DNA from: Streptomyces sp. MBT53
GTDB lineage: Bacteria > Actinomycetota > Actinomycetes > Streptomycetales > Streptomycetaceae
Length of the DNA: 64,000 nt
Direction: 5' to 3'
Assembly: GCF_016654115.1 (NCBI RefSeq)
Contig: NZ_JAEQAZ010000003.1
Location: forward strand, 62,001 to 126,000
Position numbers and translations under genes: made by a program. The notes beneath the pieces were generated by a model. The model worked only from the letters and a program-made list of their open reading frames with translations. It was not told where the DNA came from and made no database searches. The stretch's first letter is position 1. The number at the start of each line of letters is the position of its first letter. Positions 18,248 through 26,539 of this stretch are shown here, piece by piece.

Positions 18248-19078
18248 ATGGAAGATCACATAGCGGACCTGACCGAGCTGCGCGGTGACTGCGGGCGGTG
18301 TTTCGGGCTGTGCTGTGTCGCGCTGCCCTTCACCGCCGCGACGGACTTCGCGATCGACAAGGCCGCGGGGACACCGTGCCCGAACCTCCGGGGTGATCAC
18401 CGCTGCGGAATCCACGCGAAGCTCCGGCAGACCGGCTTCACCGGCTGCACGGTCTACGACTGCTTCGGCGCCGGGCAGAAGGTCTCGCAGGTCACCTTCG
18501 GCGGGCGGGACTGGCGCACGGTCCCGCAGGCGGAGTCCCGTCGGATGTTCGACGTCTTCCCCGTCGTACGGCAGCTGCACGAACTGCTCTGGTATCTCGC
18601 CGAGGCGCTCACCCTGCCGGCCGCGGCGCCCGTCCACCCCGCGTTGCGCGAGGCGCTCCGCGCGACCGACGCCCTCACGCGCGGCACGGCCGAAGAGCTC
18701 GGCGCGCTCGATGTGGGCGCCCACCGGCAGGAGGTCAACGTGCTGCTGCTGCGGACCAGTGAGCTGATGCGGGCCGGGGCGAAGGGCAGGAAGAAGGACC
18801 GGCGCGGTGCCGATCTCATGGGGGCCCGGCTCAAGGGCGCCGATCTGAGCCGCGCCAACCTGCGCGGCGCCTACCTCATCGCCGCCGATCTCACCGGGGC
18901 CGACCTGCGCGGCGCGGATCTGATCGGCGCCGACCTGCGGGACGCCGATCTCACGGACGCCGATCTGACCGGCGCGTTCTTCCTCACCCAGCCCCAGGTC
19001 AACGCGGCCCGGGGCGGCGCGGGCACCAGGCTGCCGGGGTCAGTCGTCCGCCCGGTGCACTGGGCAGCGGGCCTCTGA
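18248..19078 (+). CDS. YkgJ-like cysteine cluster fused to pentapeptide repeats
   Basis: This 276-residue protein has an N-terminal cysteine cluster (CGRCFGLCC at about 15-23, CPNL...CGIH, CTVYDC) like the CxxCxxxCC putative Zn/Fe-binding domain. After a helical middle it ends in about ten pentapeptide repeats of the A(D/N)Lxx type (about 180-245), which should form a right-handed quadrilateral beta-helix. No partner or substrate can be named. It directly follows the sigma-factor gene and its 3' end overlaps the convergent P450 gene by 39 bp. Confidence 0.8.
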   Translation: MEDHIADLTELRGDCGRCFGLCCVALPFTAATDFAIDKAAGTPCPNLRGDHRCGIHAKLRQTGFTGCTVYDCFGAGQKVSQVTFGGRDWRTVPQAESRRMFDVFPVVRQLHELLWYLAEALTLPAAAPVHPALREALRATDALTRGTAEELGALDVGAHRQEVNVLLLRTSELMRAGAKGRKKDRRGADLMGARLKGADLSRANLRGAYLIAADLTGADLRGADLIGADLRDADLTDADLTGAFFLTQPQVNAARGGAGTRLPGSVVRPVHWAAGL

Positions 19079-20572
19079 GGGCGCCTCGTCCGGGACCGCG
19101 ACCGGCGCGTTCACCGGCCCGGACGGGCTGCGCCGGTCGAGGTGGAGCCGTAGACCCTCCGGCATGAGTGTCAGGCGTTCGGCCACGCGCAGTCGGTAGG
19201 CGGGGTCGGGGCGGAGTTCGTAGCGGCGCAGCAGGAGGCCCAGGACGAGCGTCGCCTCGTGCAGCGCGAACTGGCGGCCGATGCATGCCCGCGCGCCCGT
19301 CCCGAACGGCTTGAAGGTGTGCGGGGCGCGGGAGCGGACGGCCTTGGCGTCGAAGCGGTCCGGGTCGAACTCCTCGGCGTTCGCGCCCCACACCTCGGGG
19401 TCGCGGTGCAGCATCGGCGTGAGGATCAGCGCCCAGGCGCCCCGCCGCACGGGGTGGTCCCCGGCGAGTTCGGTGTCTCGGGTGGCCTCGCGGGCGTAGG
19501 CGGGCGCCGTCGGCCACAGCCGCAGCGACTCGTCGAGCACCCGGCGGACGTAGCGCAGCTTGGCGATCTGCTCGTAGCCCGGCACCTCGGCGTCGCCCCA
19601 GACCTGGTCGATCTCGGCGCGGGCGCGGGCCGCGACCTCGGGGTGGCGGGCGAGGTAGTGCAGGGCGAAGGACAGCGAACCCGAGGTCGTCTCGTGGCCG
19701 GCGACCAGGAAGGTGATGACCTGGCGGCGGACGTTCTCGGCGGAGAGCCGCTCACCGGTCTCCGGGTGGGTCGTCTCCAGCATCCGGTCGAGCAGGTCGC
19801 CGTCACCACCGCTCGTCGTACGGCGGGTGCGCACCATGTCGTCGACCGTGCGGTTCAGGTAGGCGATGTCGGCCTCGTTGCGCCGGGTCGCGGTGCGCAG
19901 GAGGAGCGGGGCCAGCGGTGCGGGCACGGAGTTGAGGCGCTGGGCGTAGCTGAGGGTGCCGACCATCGAGGTGACGAAGGGGTGCGGGCGGTCGCGCTCG
20001 AAGGAGCCGAAGTCATGGCCGAAGCCGGTGCGCGCGATCGTCTCCAGGGTCAGCTTGGTCATGTCGCCGGGCACGTCCACCGACCGTCCGGCGGCCAGTT
20101 CGCGGTCCCAGTGGTCCGTGAGGCGTTCGGCCACGGCGAGCATCATCGGGTGGTATCCGGCCATCGCCTCGCGGCTGAAGCCGGGGGCCAGGACGTCGTG
20201 CGCCAGTTGCCAGTTGGGCTCGTGGTTGTACGCCGTGAACAGCCCGTCACCGGCGACCGGCCGCAGATTGGCGATGCCGAGGCCGACGTGCTTGGCGAAC
20301 CGCGTCTCGTCCGCCATGTCGGCGACCAGGTCGGCGCCCCACACGAACACGAACTCCTTGCCGAAGGCCTTCCGGCGGAAGATCGGGCCCAACTGGCGGG
20401 CGTAGCGCAGCGAGTCCTGGAGCGGGGTGCGCCGGTCGGCGCCGATGACGTCACCGAGGAACGGGAGCCGACGCGGGGGACGCGGGATGCGGTCGAGCCG
20501 GGGCCAGCCCTGCTCGGCGCCCCGGAAGCCCTTCGGCAGTGCGGTCGGCGTCGTCGTCGTCGTCTCCGCCAT
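19040..20572 (-). CDS. Cytochrome P450, CYP102-like haem domain without reductase
   Basis: This 510-residue P450 has the I-helix motif AGHETTSG, the ExxR motif in ESLRLW, and the haem ligand loop [18 protein letters not shown]. The sequence after the Cys ([10 protein letters not shown]) closely matches P450 BM3, so it belongs with the CYP102 fatty-acid hydroxylases, but the C-terminal diflavin reductase of BM3 is absent, as in S. coelicolor CYP102B1. It must take electrons from separate ferredoxin or flavodoxin partners, none of which are nearby. Divergent from a TetR gene. Confidence 0.9.
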   Translation of the reverse strand: MAETTTTTPTALPKGFRGAEQGWPRLDRIPRPPRRLPFLGDVIGADRRTPLQDSLRYARQLGPIFRRKAFGKEFVFVWGADLVADMADETRFAKHVGLGIANLRPVAGDGLFTAYNHEPNWQLAHDVLAPGFSREAMAGYHPMMLAVAERLTDHWDRELAAGRSVDVPGDMTKLTLETIARTGFGHDFGSFERDRPHPFVTSMVGTLSYAQRLNSVPAPLAPLLLRTATRRNEADIAYLNRTVDDMVRTRRTTSGGDGDLLDRMLETTHPETGERLSAENVRRQVITFLVAGHETTSGSLSFALHYLARHPEVAARARAEIDQVWGDAEVPGYEQIAKLRYVRRVLDESLRLWPTAPAYAREATRDTELAGDHPVRRGAWALILTPMLHRDPEVWGANAEEFDPDRFDAKAVRSRAPHTFKPFGTGARACIGRQFALHEATLVLGLLLRRYELRPDPAYRLRVAERLTLMPEGLRLHLDRRSPSGPVNAPVAVPDEAPSEARCPVHRADD

Positions 20573-20599
20573 GACGCGATCTCCCTTGATCCACCCGCG

Positions 20600-20659
20600 G
20601 GTTCAGCCTGTTGTACGTGGGTTCAATAGCGTGTTCCAGTGTGATCCCGCTGTTGAACC
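20600..20659. promoter_or_regulatory. Repeated GGTTCA half-sites between P450 and TetR genes
   Basis: GGTTCAG (20600-20606) and GGTTCAA (20620-20626) lie 20 bp apart in direct orientation, and TTGAACC (20653-20659) is the reverse complement of the second. They occupy the divergent promoter region of the P450 and the TetR-type gene. They are candidates for binding sites of that TetR protein. Confidence 0.45.
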
Positions 20660-20680
20660 GACGTCAAGTAAAGTGCGGGA

Positions 20681-21301
20681 ATGGCCGCCAATCGGGGAGA
20701 GAGCAGGGGAGAGGGCACGCGCCGTCGGCTCAGCACCGGTGAGCGTCGGGAGCAACTCCTCACGGTGGGCGCGCGGTTGTTCTCCGAGAGCCCCTACGAC
20801 GAGGTGTGGATCGAGCAGGTCGCCGAGATCGCCGGGGTCTCCCGGGGGCTGCTCTACCACTACTTCCCGACCAAGCGGGACTTCTTCGCGGCCGTCGTCG
20901 AGCGCGAGAGCGAGCGGATGCTGCAGATGACGGCGGCCGTACCGGGCGTACCGGCCCGCGAACAGCTCGCCGCCGCCCTCGACACGTACCTGGAGTACGT
21001 GCACACCCACGCGCACGGCTACCGCGCCTTCCACCGCGCCGACGCGGCCGGGGACCAGACCGTACGGCGCGTCTATCAGCGGGCGTTGGCGGCGCAGGAG
21101 CGGCAGATCCTGGCCGCGCTCGCCGCCGATCCGGAGTTCGGTCCCGCCGTGGAGGCGCGGCCCGACACGAAACTCGCGGTGCGCGGGTGGCTGGCGTTCA
21201 CCACCGCCGTCTGTCTGGAGTGGCTGCGCGGACCGGAGTTGAGTCGCGAGCAGGTGCGCGATCTGTGTGCGCGGGCCCTGTTGGGCGTCATCGCGCCCTG
21301 A
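20681..21301 (+). CDS. TetR-family regulator
   Basis: This 206-residue protein has a TetR HTH at about residues 25-70, with VSRGLLYHYFPTKRDFF as the recognition helix, and a variable ligand domain after it. It is transcribed away from the CYP102-like gene, the arrangement in which TetR proteins commonly repress their neighbour. A fatty acid or similar lipid is a reasonable guess for the ligand. Confidence 0.87.
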   Translation: MAANRGESRGEGTRRRLSTGERREQLLTVGARLFSESPYDEVWIEQVAEIAGVSRGLLYHYFPTKRDFFAAVVERESERMLQMTAAVPGVPAREQLAAALDTYLEYVHTHAHGYRAFHRADAAGDQTVRRVYQRALAAQERQILAALAADPEFGPAVEARPDTKLAVRGWLAFTTAVCLEWLRGPELSREQVRDLCARALLGVIAP

Positions 21302-21357
21302 AGAGCTGTCCTGGAATTTACGTGGCGTGGTTGGCGCGCGCCCCGATCTTCGGTAGG

Positions 21358-21376
21358 TTAGGCAAGGCTTACCTAA
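21358..21376 (+). promoter_or_regulatory. Iron box (DmdR1/IdeR operator)
   Basis: TTAGGCAAGGCTTACCTAA matches 16 of 19 positions of the actinobacterial iron box TTAGGTTAGGCTCACCTAA. It lies directly before, and touches, the SD AAGGAGG of the DUF2470 gene. Iron-loaded DmdR1/IdeR bound here would block transcription, so the gene is predicted to be on when iron is low. Confidence 0.82.
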
Positions 21377-21388
21377 GGAGGTTCAGGG

Positions 21389-22114
21389 ATGGGTGACAGC
21401 CAGACGTGGACGGCCGTGCCTGCCGCGGCCGAGCGGGCCCGCTCGGTGCTCGCCGCCGCATGGTCCTGCGCGGTGACCGCGGAGGGCGGTCGCGAGGAGT
21501 TCGTCGGCGCGCACAGCGTCGACGACGACGGCCGGGTACTCCTTCAAGTGCCCGAGGACAGCGCCCTGTTGGCCGCCGCGATCTGCGCGCCGCGCGGCGA
21601 GCCGTCCGCGGTGCTGGAGTTCGCGGACGTCGCGCCCGTCCCCGTGCGCAACCGTATCCGGGCCCGGGTGTGGCTCGCCGGCTGGTTCGTCCCCGAGGAC
21701 GACCGACTGGCGTTCAGCCCCACGCGCGTGGTGCTGCGTCCGGCGACCGGCGCGGTGGTCATCGACCTCGACGAGTTCGCCGCCGCCGAACCCGACCCGC
21801 TGGCCCTCGCCGAGGCCCAGCTGCTGACCCACCTAGCGGACTGCCACTCCGACGCGGTCGAACGGCTCACCCGCCTCGTCGAGCCCGACAGCCTGCACGG
21901 CGCGGTCCGCGTCCAGCCCCTCGCCGTCGACCGGCACGGACTGACCCTGCGCATCGAGCGCGCCCGCGCCCACGGCGACGTACGACTGCCGTTTCACGCG
22001 CCCGCCGACACGGTCGCCCACCTCACCGAACGCATGCATGTGCTGCTCACTCAGGCCAGCGCCGCGTCCTGCCCGCGTCCCCTACAGCGGCAGCGCACAG
22101 ACGGCGACCGGTGA
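21389..22114 (+). CDS. DUF2470 protein, HugZ-like split barrel, iron-regulated
   Basis: This 241-residue protein has an FMN-binding split-barrel-like N-terminal half (about 15-140) and a C-terminal DUF2470 domain (about 155-230, opening AEAQLLTHLADCHSDAVERL). This layout is shared with HugZ-type haem oxygenases and related haem-binding proteins. The iron box that overlaps its ribosome-binding region points to a role in haem or iron handling. Haem degradation itself is not shown. The 3' end overlaps the convergent lactonase gene by 33 bp. Confidence 0.83.
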   Translation: MGDSQTWTAVPAAAERARSVLAAAWSCAVTAEGGREEFVGAHSVDDDGRVLLQVPEDSALLAAAICAPRGEPSAVLEFADVAPVPVRNRIRARVWLAGWFVPEDDRLAFSPTRVVLRPATGAVVIDLDEFAAAEPDPLALAEAQLLTHLADCHSDAVERLTRLVEPDSLHGAVRVQPLAVDRHGLTLRIERARAHGDVRLPFHAPADTVAHLTERMHVLLTQASAASCPRPLQRQRTDGDR

Positions 22115-23302
22115 CGCGAACGGCGCGCCCGCGAGCCGGAGTTGACCGGTCGCGCCGTCCACGAGGAACACACTCACCGTGCTCGACCTCTGGTTCGCCG
22201 TGAACAGCAGTGTCCCGTCCGGCGAGAAGGCGATCTGCCGGGGGAAGTCACCGCTCACCGACACGGTGTCGAGCAGCCGGAGCCGGGCGCCGTCCGCCTC
22301 GACGGCGTACCGGGCGAGGGTGTTGTCGCCCCGGTTGGCGAGATAGGCGTACGAGCCGTTCGCCGTCACCAGGATCTGCGCCGGGTAGTTGGTCGCGCTG
22401 CCCGTGCTCCCGCTGGACTGCGGGTCACCGATCGACAGCGCGCCCGTGGCCGGGTCGTAGGCGCAGACCGCGACGGTGTCGTCGACCTCGTTGGCCAGGT
22501 AGGCGTACCGGCCGCCGGGGTGGAACGTCAGGTGGCGCGGGCCCGCACCCGCGCGGGTGTGCGCCTGGGAGACCTCGGTGAGCGTGCCCTTCGTGGTGTC
22601 CAGGCGGTAGGTGTAGACCGTGTCGGTGCCCAGGTCGACGGCGAGGACATGGCCGCCGTCGGGACTCGTGACGAACTGGTGCGCGTGCGGGCCGTCCTGG
22701 CCCGGGCCCGGCTGCGGACTGGAGTGCTTGACCAGCGCGGTGCGCTCGCCGAGCGCGCCCGACGTCCCGATCGGGTGCACGGCCACGCTGCCGGACGTGT
22801 AGTTGGCGCTGAGCAGCCAGCGCCCGCTCGGATGCACCGACAGATGGCAGGGGCCCGCGCCGCCGGTGCTCCGCGAGCCGAGCACCTTGCGGTCCGCCAG
22901 GCGTACGGCGGTCACCGCGCCGGACGTCTGCTCGTCGACCGCGTACAGCGTGCGGCCGTCGGGGTGCACGGCGAGGTACGACGGGTCGGCGACTCCGGTG
23001 AGTGTTCCGGCGCCGGTGATCTGCCCGGTCGCCGGGTCGTAGGTGGCCAGGCCGATGCCCGTGCCGCCGCCGTCGACCGAGGTGTACGTGCCCACGTAGA
23101 GCGGGCGGGGGCCGGCGGCCTTGCCGGTGCGGTGGGCGCCGGGGGTGGTTGCCGGTGCCGGGGTCGCCACGGGAGTGGATACGGGGTCGGCCGGGGCCGG
23201 GGCCGGTGCGGGGACCGCGACCACGGCCGCGGTTCCGCCCAGGGCGCCGAGGAAACGGCGCCGACTCCAGCCGCCCTGTGACGCGTCCGCACCACTGCTC
23301 AT
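22082..23302 (-). CDS. Tat-exported lactonase-family seven-bladed beta-propeller
   Basis: This 406-residue protein begins with a twin-arginine signal (SRRRFLGALGG, about 13-23) and an Ala/Pro-rich linker. The rest (about 65-406) is a 6-phosphogluconolactonase/carboxymuconate-cyclase type propeller with the repeated blade pattern HPDGRTLYAV, HPSGRWLLSANY, HPGGRYAYLAN, SPDGTLLFTANQ. Export by Tat makes a sugar-phosphate substrate unlikely; the true substrate is unknown. ATG at 23302 has GAGGGTG upstream. Confidence 0.83.
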   Translation of the reverse strand: MSSGADASQGGWSRRRFLGALGGTAAVVAVPAPAPAPADPVSTPVATPAPATTPGAHRTGKAAGPRPLYVGTYTSVDGGGTGIGLATYDPATGQITGAGTLTGVADPSYLAVHPDGRTLYAVDEQTSGAVTAVRLADRKVLGSRSTGGAGPCHLSVHPSGRWLLSANYTSGSVAVHPIGTSGALGERTALVKHSSPQPGPGQDGPHAHQFVTSPDGGHVLAVDLGTDTVYTYRLDTTKGTLTEVSQAHTRAGAGPRHLTFHPGGRYAYLANEVDDTVAVCAYDPATGALSIGDPQSSGSTGSATNYPAQILVTANGSYAYLANRGDNTLARYAVEADGARLRLLDTVSVSGDFPRQIAFSPDGTLLFTANQRSSTVSVFLVDGATGQLRLAGAPFASPVAVCALPL

Positions 23303-23379
23303 GCCCACACCCTCAGGTCGTCGCTTTTCCCGGTCGTCACAGCAACCTTGGCGTGGACGGCCCGCCGAGCGCAAGACCG

Positions 23380-23404
23380 GCAACGCGCGTTGCGCAGAGT
23401 GCAA
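23380..23404. promoter_or_regulatory. Palindromic sites upstream of the lactonase gene
   Basis: GCAACGCGCGTTGC (23380-23393) is a perfect 14-bp palindrome. It runs into TTGC-N7-GCAA (23390-23404). Both lie 80-100 bp upstream of the Tat-lactonase start and suit an operator for a dimeric regulator that I cannot name. Confidence 0.35.
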
Positions 23405-23420
23405 TGGGTGAATGGATGGT

Positions 23421-24455
23421 CTACCAGTCGCCGTCCTCCACCGGCTTGCCCTGGGCGTCCTTGAGGGGCTGCACCTGGCCGGGCGTGGGCTGCTGCCACG
23501 GTTCGTGGTCGTCGCCGAGCCAGTCGCCCACCGGCTTCACCGCCTCCAGGGTGTCGGTGGGAGCGAGATCCTCCGCGTCCTGGTCGTAGTAGTCGAACCA
23601 GGGCAGCCCTGCCCGGGTGTACGCGGCCCGGTCCACCGGCGACGGCGGCGGCTCCTCGCCGGTGATGCGGCGCCACTCCGGAGGTGTCACGAGGTGCACG
23701 AACACCCGACCGGCGGGCTCCCCGGCCCAGGCCTTCAGCGGGCGGTCGTCCTCGTAGACCTCCTGGCGCATCGAACCGCCGACACCGAGACCCATCCGGG
23801 GCGAGGCCCCCGGTGCGCTGCGCATGGGGGCGGCCGGTGCGGCCATCGGCATGGGCGGCGCTCCGTAGCCCCCGACCGGCATGGTGATCGCGCGCGCCCG
23901 CTCGGACCGGCGCCGCTCGTCCTCGCGCCACTTCGTCAACTCCCGCTCGGTGAGCGGGAAGGACTGCAGCTGGACGCCGCCCCACACCTCCTCGCCCGTG
24001 ACCTGGCCCTCGACGGTCGCGCCCAGGCCGAGCGGGACCGCCACGAACTGGCGGACCGTGCCCTTGCCGGAGTTGATGCCGTCGAGCCAGGGCTGACGCG
24101 GAAGCACGACGTAGTTCTGCGGGTCGCGGGACAGCCGGTCGGTCCACGGCTTCCCGGAGACCGCGCACACCTTGCCCACACCGACCTGGAGGGCGGCGGG
24201 CTCGGCCGTGCCCGCGAAGCTCAGCCACATCGCCTCACGCAGATACACCGGCAGCATCACCCCGCCCCGCGCCCGCCACTCCGCGGGCGCCGTGTCCGGG
24301 AAGTCCGCGACCCGCCGGACCGGGAACTCGCCGAGCCCCGGCGGCAGCGGATGGGTGCCCGTCTCCGGCAGACGCAGGGTGCGGATGAACCGCACCGCCA
24401 CCCCGCCGGGCAGCCGCAAGGTGTTCCCGTCGATCCGTACCGTGCTGTCGGTCAT
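23421..24455 (-). CDS. Conserved hypothetical protein (Streptomyces)
   Basis: This 344-residue protein is not recognised. It has no signal peptide or membrane segment. The first 190 residues look like a folded domain (INSGKGTVRQFVAVPLGLG, EEVWGGVQLQSFPL), followed by a Met/Pro/Ala-rich low-complexity linker (about 205-240) and a second acidic domain ending in DGDW. Similar sequences occur in Streptomyces as far as I recall, without assigned function. A GGGGGCGG sequence precedes the ATG. Confidence 0.65.
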   Translation of the reverse strand: MTDSTVRIDGNTLRLPGGVAVRFIRTLRLPETGTHPLPPGLGEFPVRRVADFPDTAPAEWRARGGVMLPVYLREAMWLSFAGTAEPAALQVGVGKVCAVSGKPWTDRLSRDPQNYVVLPRQPWLDGINSGKGTVRQFVAVPLGLGATVEGQVTGEEVWGGVQLQSFPLTERELTKWREDERRRSERARAITMPVGGYGAPPMPMAAPAAPMRSAPGASPRMGLGVGGSMRQEVYEDDRPLKAWAGEPAGRVFVHLVTPPEWRRITGEEPPPSPVDRAAYTRAGLPWFDYYDQDAEDLAPTDTLEAVKPVGDWLGDDHEPWQQPTPGQVQPLKDAQGKPVEDGDW

Positions 24456-24543
24456 ACGTCCGCCCCCATCGCCGCGCTGCCGGAGGCGACCCGCCCCCAT
24501 GGCTGTGCTGTGTCCGGGGACGGCTCGCCCCCGGGTGACTCCG

Positions 24544-25797
24544 TCACCTAGAACGATCGGCGCCCGTGCCCCGGTTCCTGCGCAGCCGCTCCGGCACACC
24601 CACCCGCTCCCGGAGCCAGATCAGCCAGGGCAGGCGTTCGCGCTGCTCACTGGTGCACCGGTCGAGTTCCTCCAGCAGCCGGCGCGAGCGGTGCTCGGTG
24701 TCCAGCTCGTCCAGCATGCGGTTGACCTCGGTCAGCATGGCACCCAGCAACTGCCACTGGGCCGCGTCGCGCTGGACCTCCTCCAGGAGCAGCTGCGCCA
24801 GCTTGTCGCGGGTCGCGGCGGCCGTGTGCAGCTCGGCGCTGAGCCGCGACTCCGCCGACTCGGCGCTCACGCTGACATCGGTGGTCACCAGCACCGCGAA
24901 ACTCACCACGGCGTCCCCGATCTCGGACAGCAGCTGTTCTACGGCCGCGCCCGTCGGCGGTGCGAACAGCGCCTCGGGGTCGCGCTGTTTCGCCAGGTCG
25001 GTGAAGGTGCGCGCGAGGACCCGCAGCACGACCGTGCAGATCTCCAGGGTGTCCAGACCGGTCCGCAGCACGACCCGGTGCAGCAGCCCCTCCCGGACGC
25101 GCGGATTGAGCCGCAGGCTGTCCTCGGCCTGCCGCAGGGCCGCGTCCACCTCGACGATGTCGTGGTCGAGGCGGCGCGCCTCGTGCAGCCGCGCGGTGGC
25201 GTGGTCGACGGGGGTACGGCCCGCCGCCTCCTCGCCCATGCGCCGCATCAGCCGCCGCAGCCGACGGGCCAGGCCCTCGATGGACTCGCCTGCCTCGTCG
25301 ACCCATACCGGGGGAGCCAGCAGCAGATTGCAGCCGAAGCCGACGACCGCGCCGATCAGTGTCTCCACCACCCGTGCCCAGGCGGTGTTCCCGACCGTGG
25401 TGACGCCGAGGACCAGCATCGCGCTGATCGCCACCTCGGGCACGTACTCGTCGACCTTCACCAGCCGCCCGACGACCAGCGAGGCCACGATCAGCAGGGC
25501 CAGGCTCCACCAGGTCAGCCCGACCAGCAGACTGAACGCGATGGCGACGAGCACGCCCGCGACCACGGCGTTCACCCGGCGGATGCCGTTGGTGAGGGTG
25601 GCGTAGAGCGTGACCTGGACGACGAGGAGCGCGGTCAGGGGAGCGGTCAGCGGCGCGGGCTCCGGGCTCAGCCGCAGCGCGACGACATACGCGATCGTCG
25701 CCGCGGTCGCCGACCGCAGCGTCTGGACGAGCACCGGGTCCCGGTGCCGCCCCACGAACCGCACCAGTGGCGCGGTCCACTCCCGGACATCTCGCAT
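24544..25797 (-). CDS. FUSC-family (ArAE-like) membrane transporter
   Basis: This 417-residue protein has about six N-terminal membrane segments (about 25-165; motif VVQVTLYATLTNGIRRVNAVVAG) and a long cytoplasmic helical domain to the C-terminus, the usual plan of aromatic-acid exporter-like FUSC proteins. The C-terminal region (about 330-390) is strongly helical with likely coiled coil. Substrate unknown. The start is placed at ATG 25797; the SD is poor. Confidence 0.78.
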   Translation of the reverse strand: MRDVREWTAPLVRFVGRHRDPVLVQTLRSATAATIAYVVALRLSPEPAPLTAPLTALLVVQVTLYATLTNGIRRVNAVVAGVLVAIAFSLLVGLTWWSLALLIVASLVVGRLVKVDEYVPEVAISAMLVLGVTTVGNTAWARVVETLIGAVVGFGCNLLLAPPVWVDEAGESIEGLARRLRRLMRRMGEEAAGRTPVDHATARLHEARRLDHDIVEVDAALRQAEDSLRLNPRVREGLLHRVVLRTGLDTLEICTVVLRVLARTFTDLAKQRDPEALFAPPTGAAVEQLLSEIGDAVVSFAVLVTTDVSVSAESAESRLSAELHTAAATRDKLAQLLLEEVQRDAAQWQLLGAMLTEVNRMLDELDTEHRSRRLLEELDRCTSEQRERLPWLIWLRERVGVPERLRRNRGTGADRSR

Positions 25798-25840
25798 CCT
25801 TGGCCTATTCCCTCCTCGCGGATGCGCTGAACGTACCCAT

Positions 25841-25861
25841 TGCGGACCGTAACTGTCCGCA
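25841..25861. promoter_or_regulatory. Inverted repeat in FUSC / TIGR03086 divergent region
   Basis: TGCGGAC-N7-GTCCGCA is a perfect 7-bp inverted repeat spanning 21 bp, a typical size for a dimeric repressor site. It is 44 bp from the FUSC start and 52 bp from the TIGR03086 start. No regulator gene is adjacent. Confidence 0.45.
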
Positions 25862-25912
25862 TGGCCTCCTAGATTGTCCTCACCGGACGGGACGAAGAGG
25901 AGGGGAACGTTC

Positions 25913-26506
25913 ATGACGAACATCCAGGGCATCGAGGTACTGAACCGCTCGCACGACTACCTGCGCGAGGTGATCGCCGCCGTGCCGGAGGGCGCCTGGT
26001 CGGCACCCACGCCCTGCACCGAGTGGACGGTACGCCAGGTCCTCAACCACGCCCGCATCGACCAGCAGGCCTACGGTCTCGTCCTCACCGGCGACCGGCC
26101 CGACTCCGACCCCTTCCACCCCGCGGACGCGCTGGACGGTGACCCGGTCGCCGAACTCGACAAGGTGCTCCGCGCGGTGGCCGAGGGCTATGCCCGACTG
26201 CCCGCCGACGCGGATGAGGTGCCGACCCCGCTGGGCCCGATGCCCCTCCCGTTCGCCGCGGCGACGGCCGCCATGGACGCGGCCGTGCACGCCTGGGACA
26301 TCGCGGTCGCCACCGGCCAGAACCGGCCACTGACGCCGGACCTGGCAGAAGGAATCTGGCCGGCCGCGGACCGACTCGTCGACCAACTCCGCGACGCCTA
26401 CCGGGTGTTCGCACCCGCCCGAGAGGTGACGGCCGAGTACGACCGGGCCGAGGCGTTGCTCGCCTTCCTCGGCCGTGACCCGCACTGGACGCCCGCCGCG
26501 TCCTGA
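25913..26506 (+). CDS. TIGR03086-family metal-binding protein (DinB/MDMPI-like)
   Basis: This 197-residue four-helix-bundle protein of the mycothiol-dependent maleylpyruvate isomerase N-terminal superfamily has NRSHDYLREVI, CTEWTVRQVLNHA (metal-ligand His) and AAMDAAVHAWDIAVATGQ (second His region). Members are thought to bind a divalent metal and some act with mycothiol. The reaction is unknown. GAGGAGGGG precedes the ATG. Confidence 0.82.
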   Translation: MTNIQGIEVLNRSHDYLREVIAAVPEGAWSAPTPCTEWTVRQVLNHARIDQQAYGLVLTGDRPDSDPFHPADALDGDPVAELDKVLRAVAEGYARLPADADEVPTPLGPMPLPFAAATAAMDAAVHAWDIAVATGQNRPLTPDLAEGIWPAADRLVDQLRDAYRVFAPAREVTAEYDRAEALLAFLGRDPHWTPAAS

Positions 26507-26539
26507 GGAAAACCCCACCCCGGCACGGAGGATCACCGC

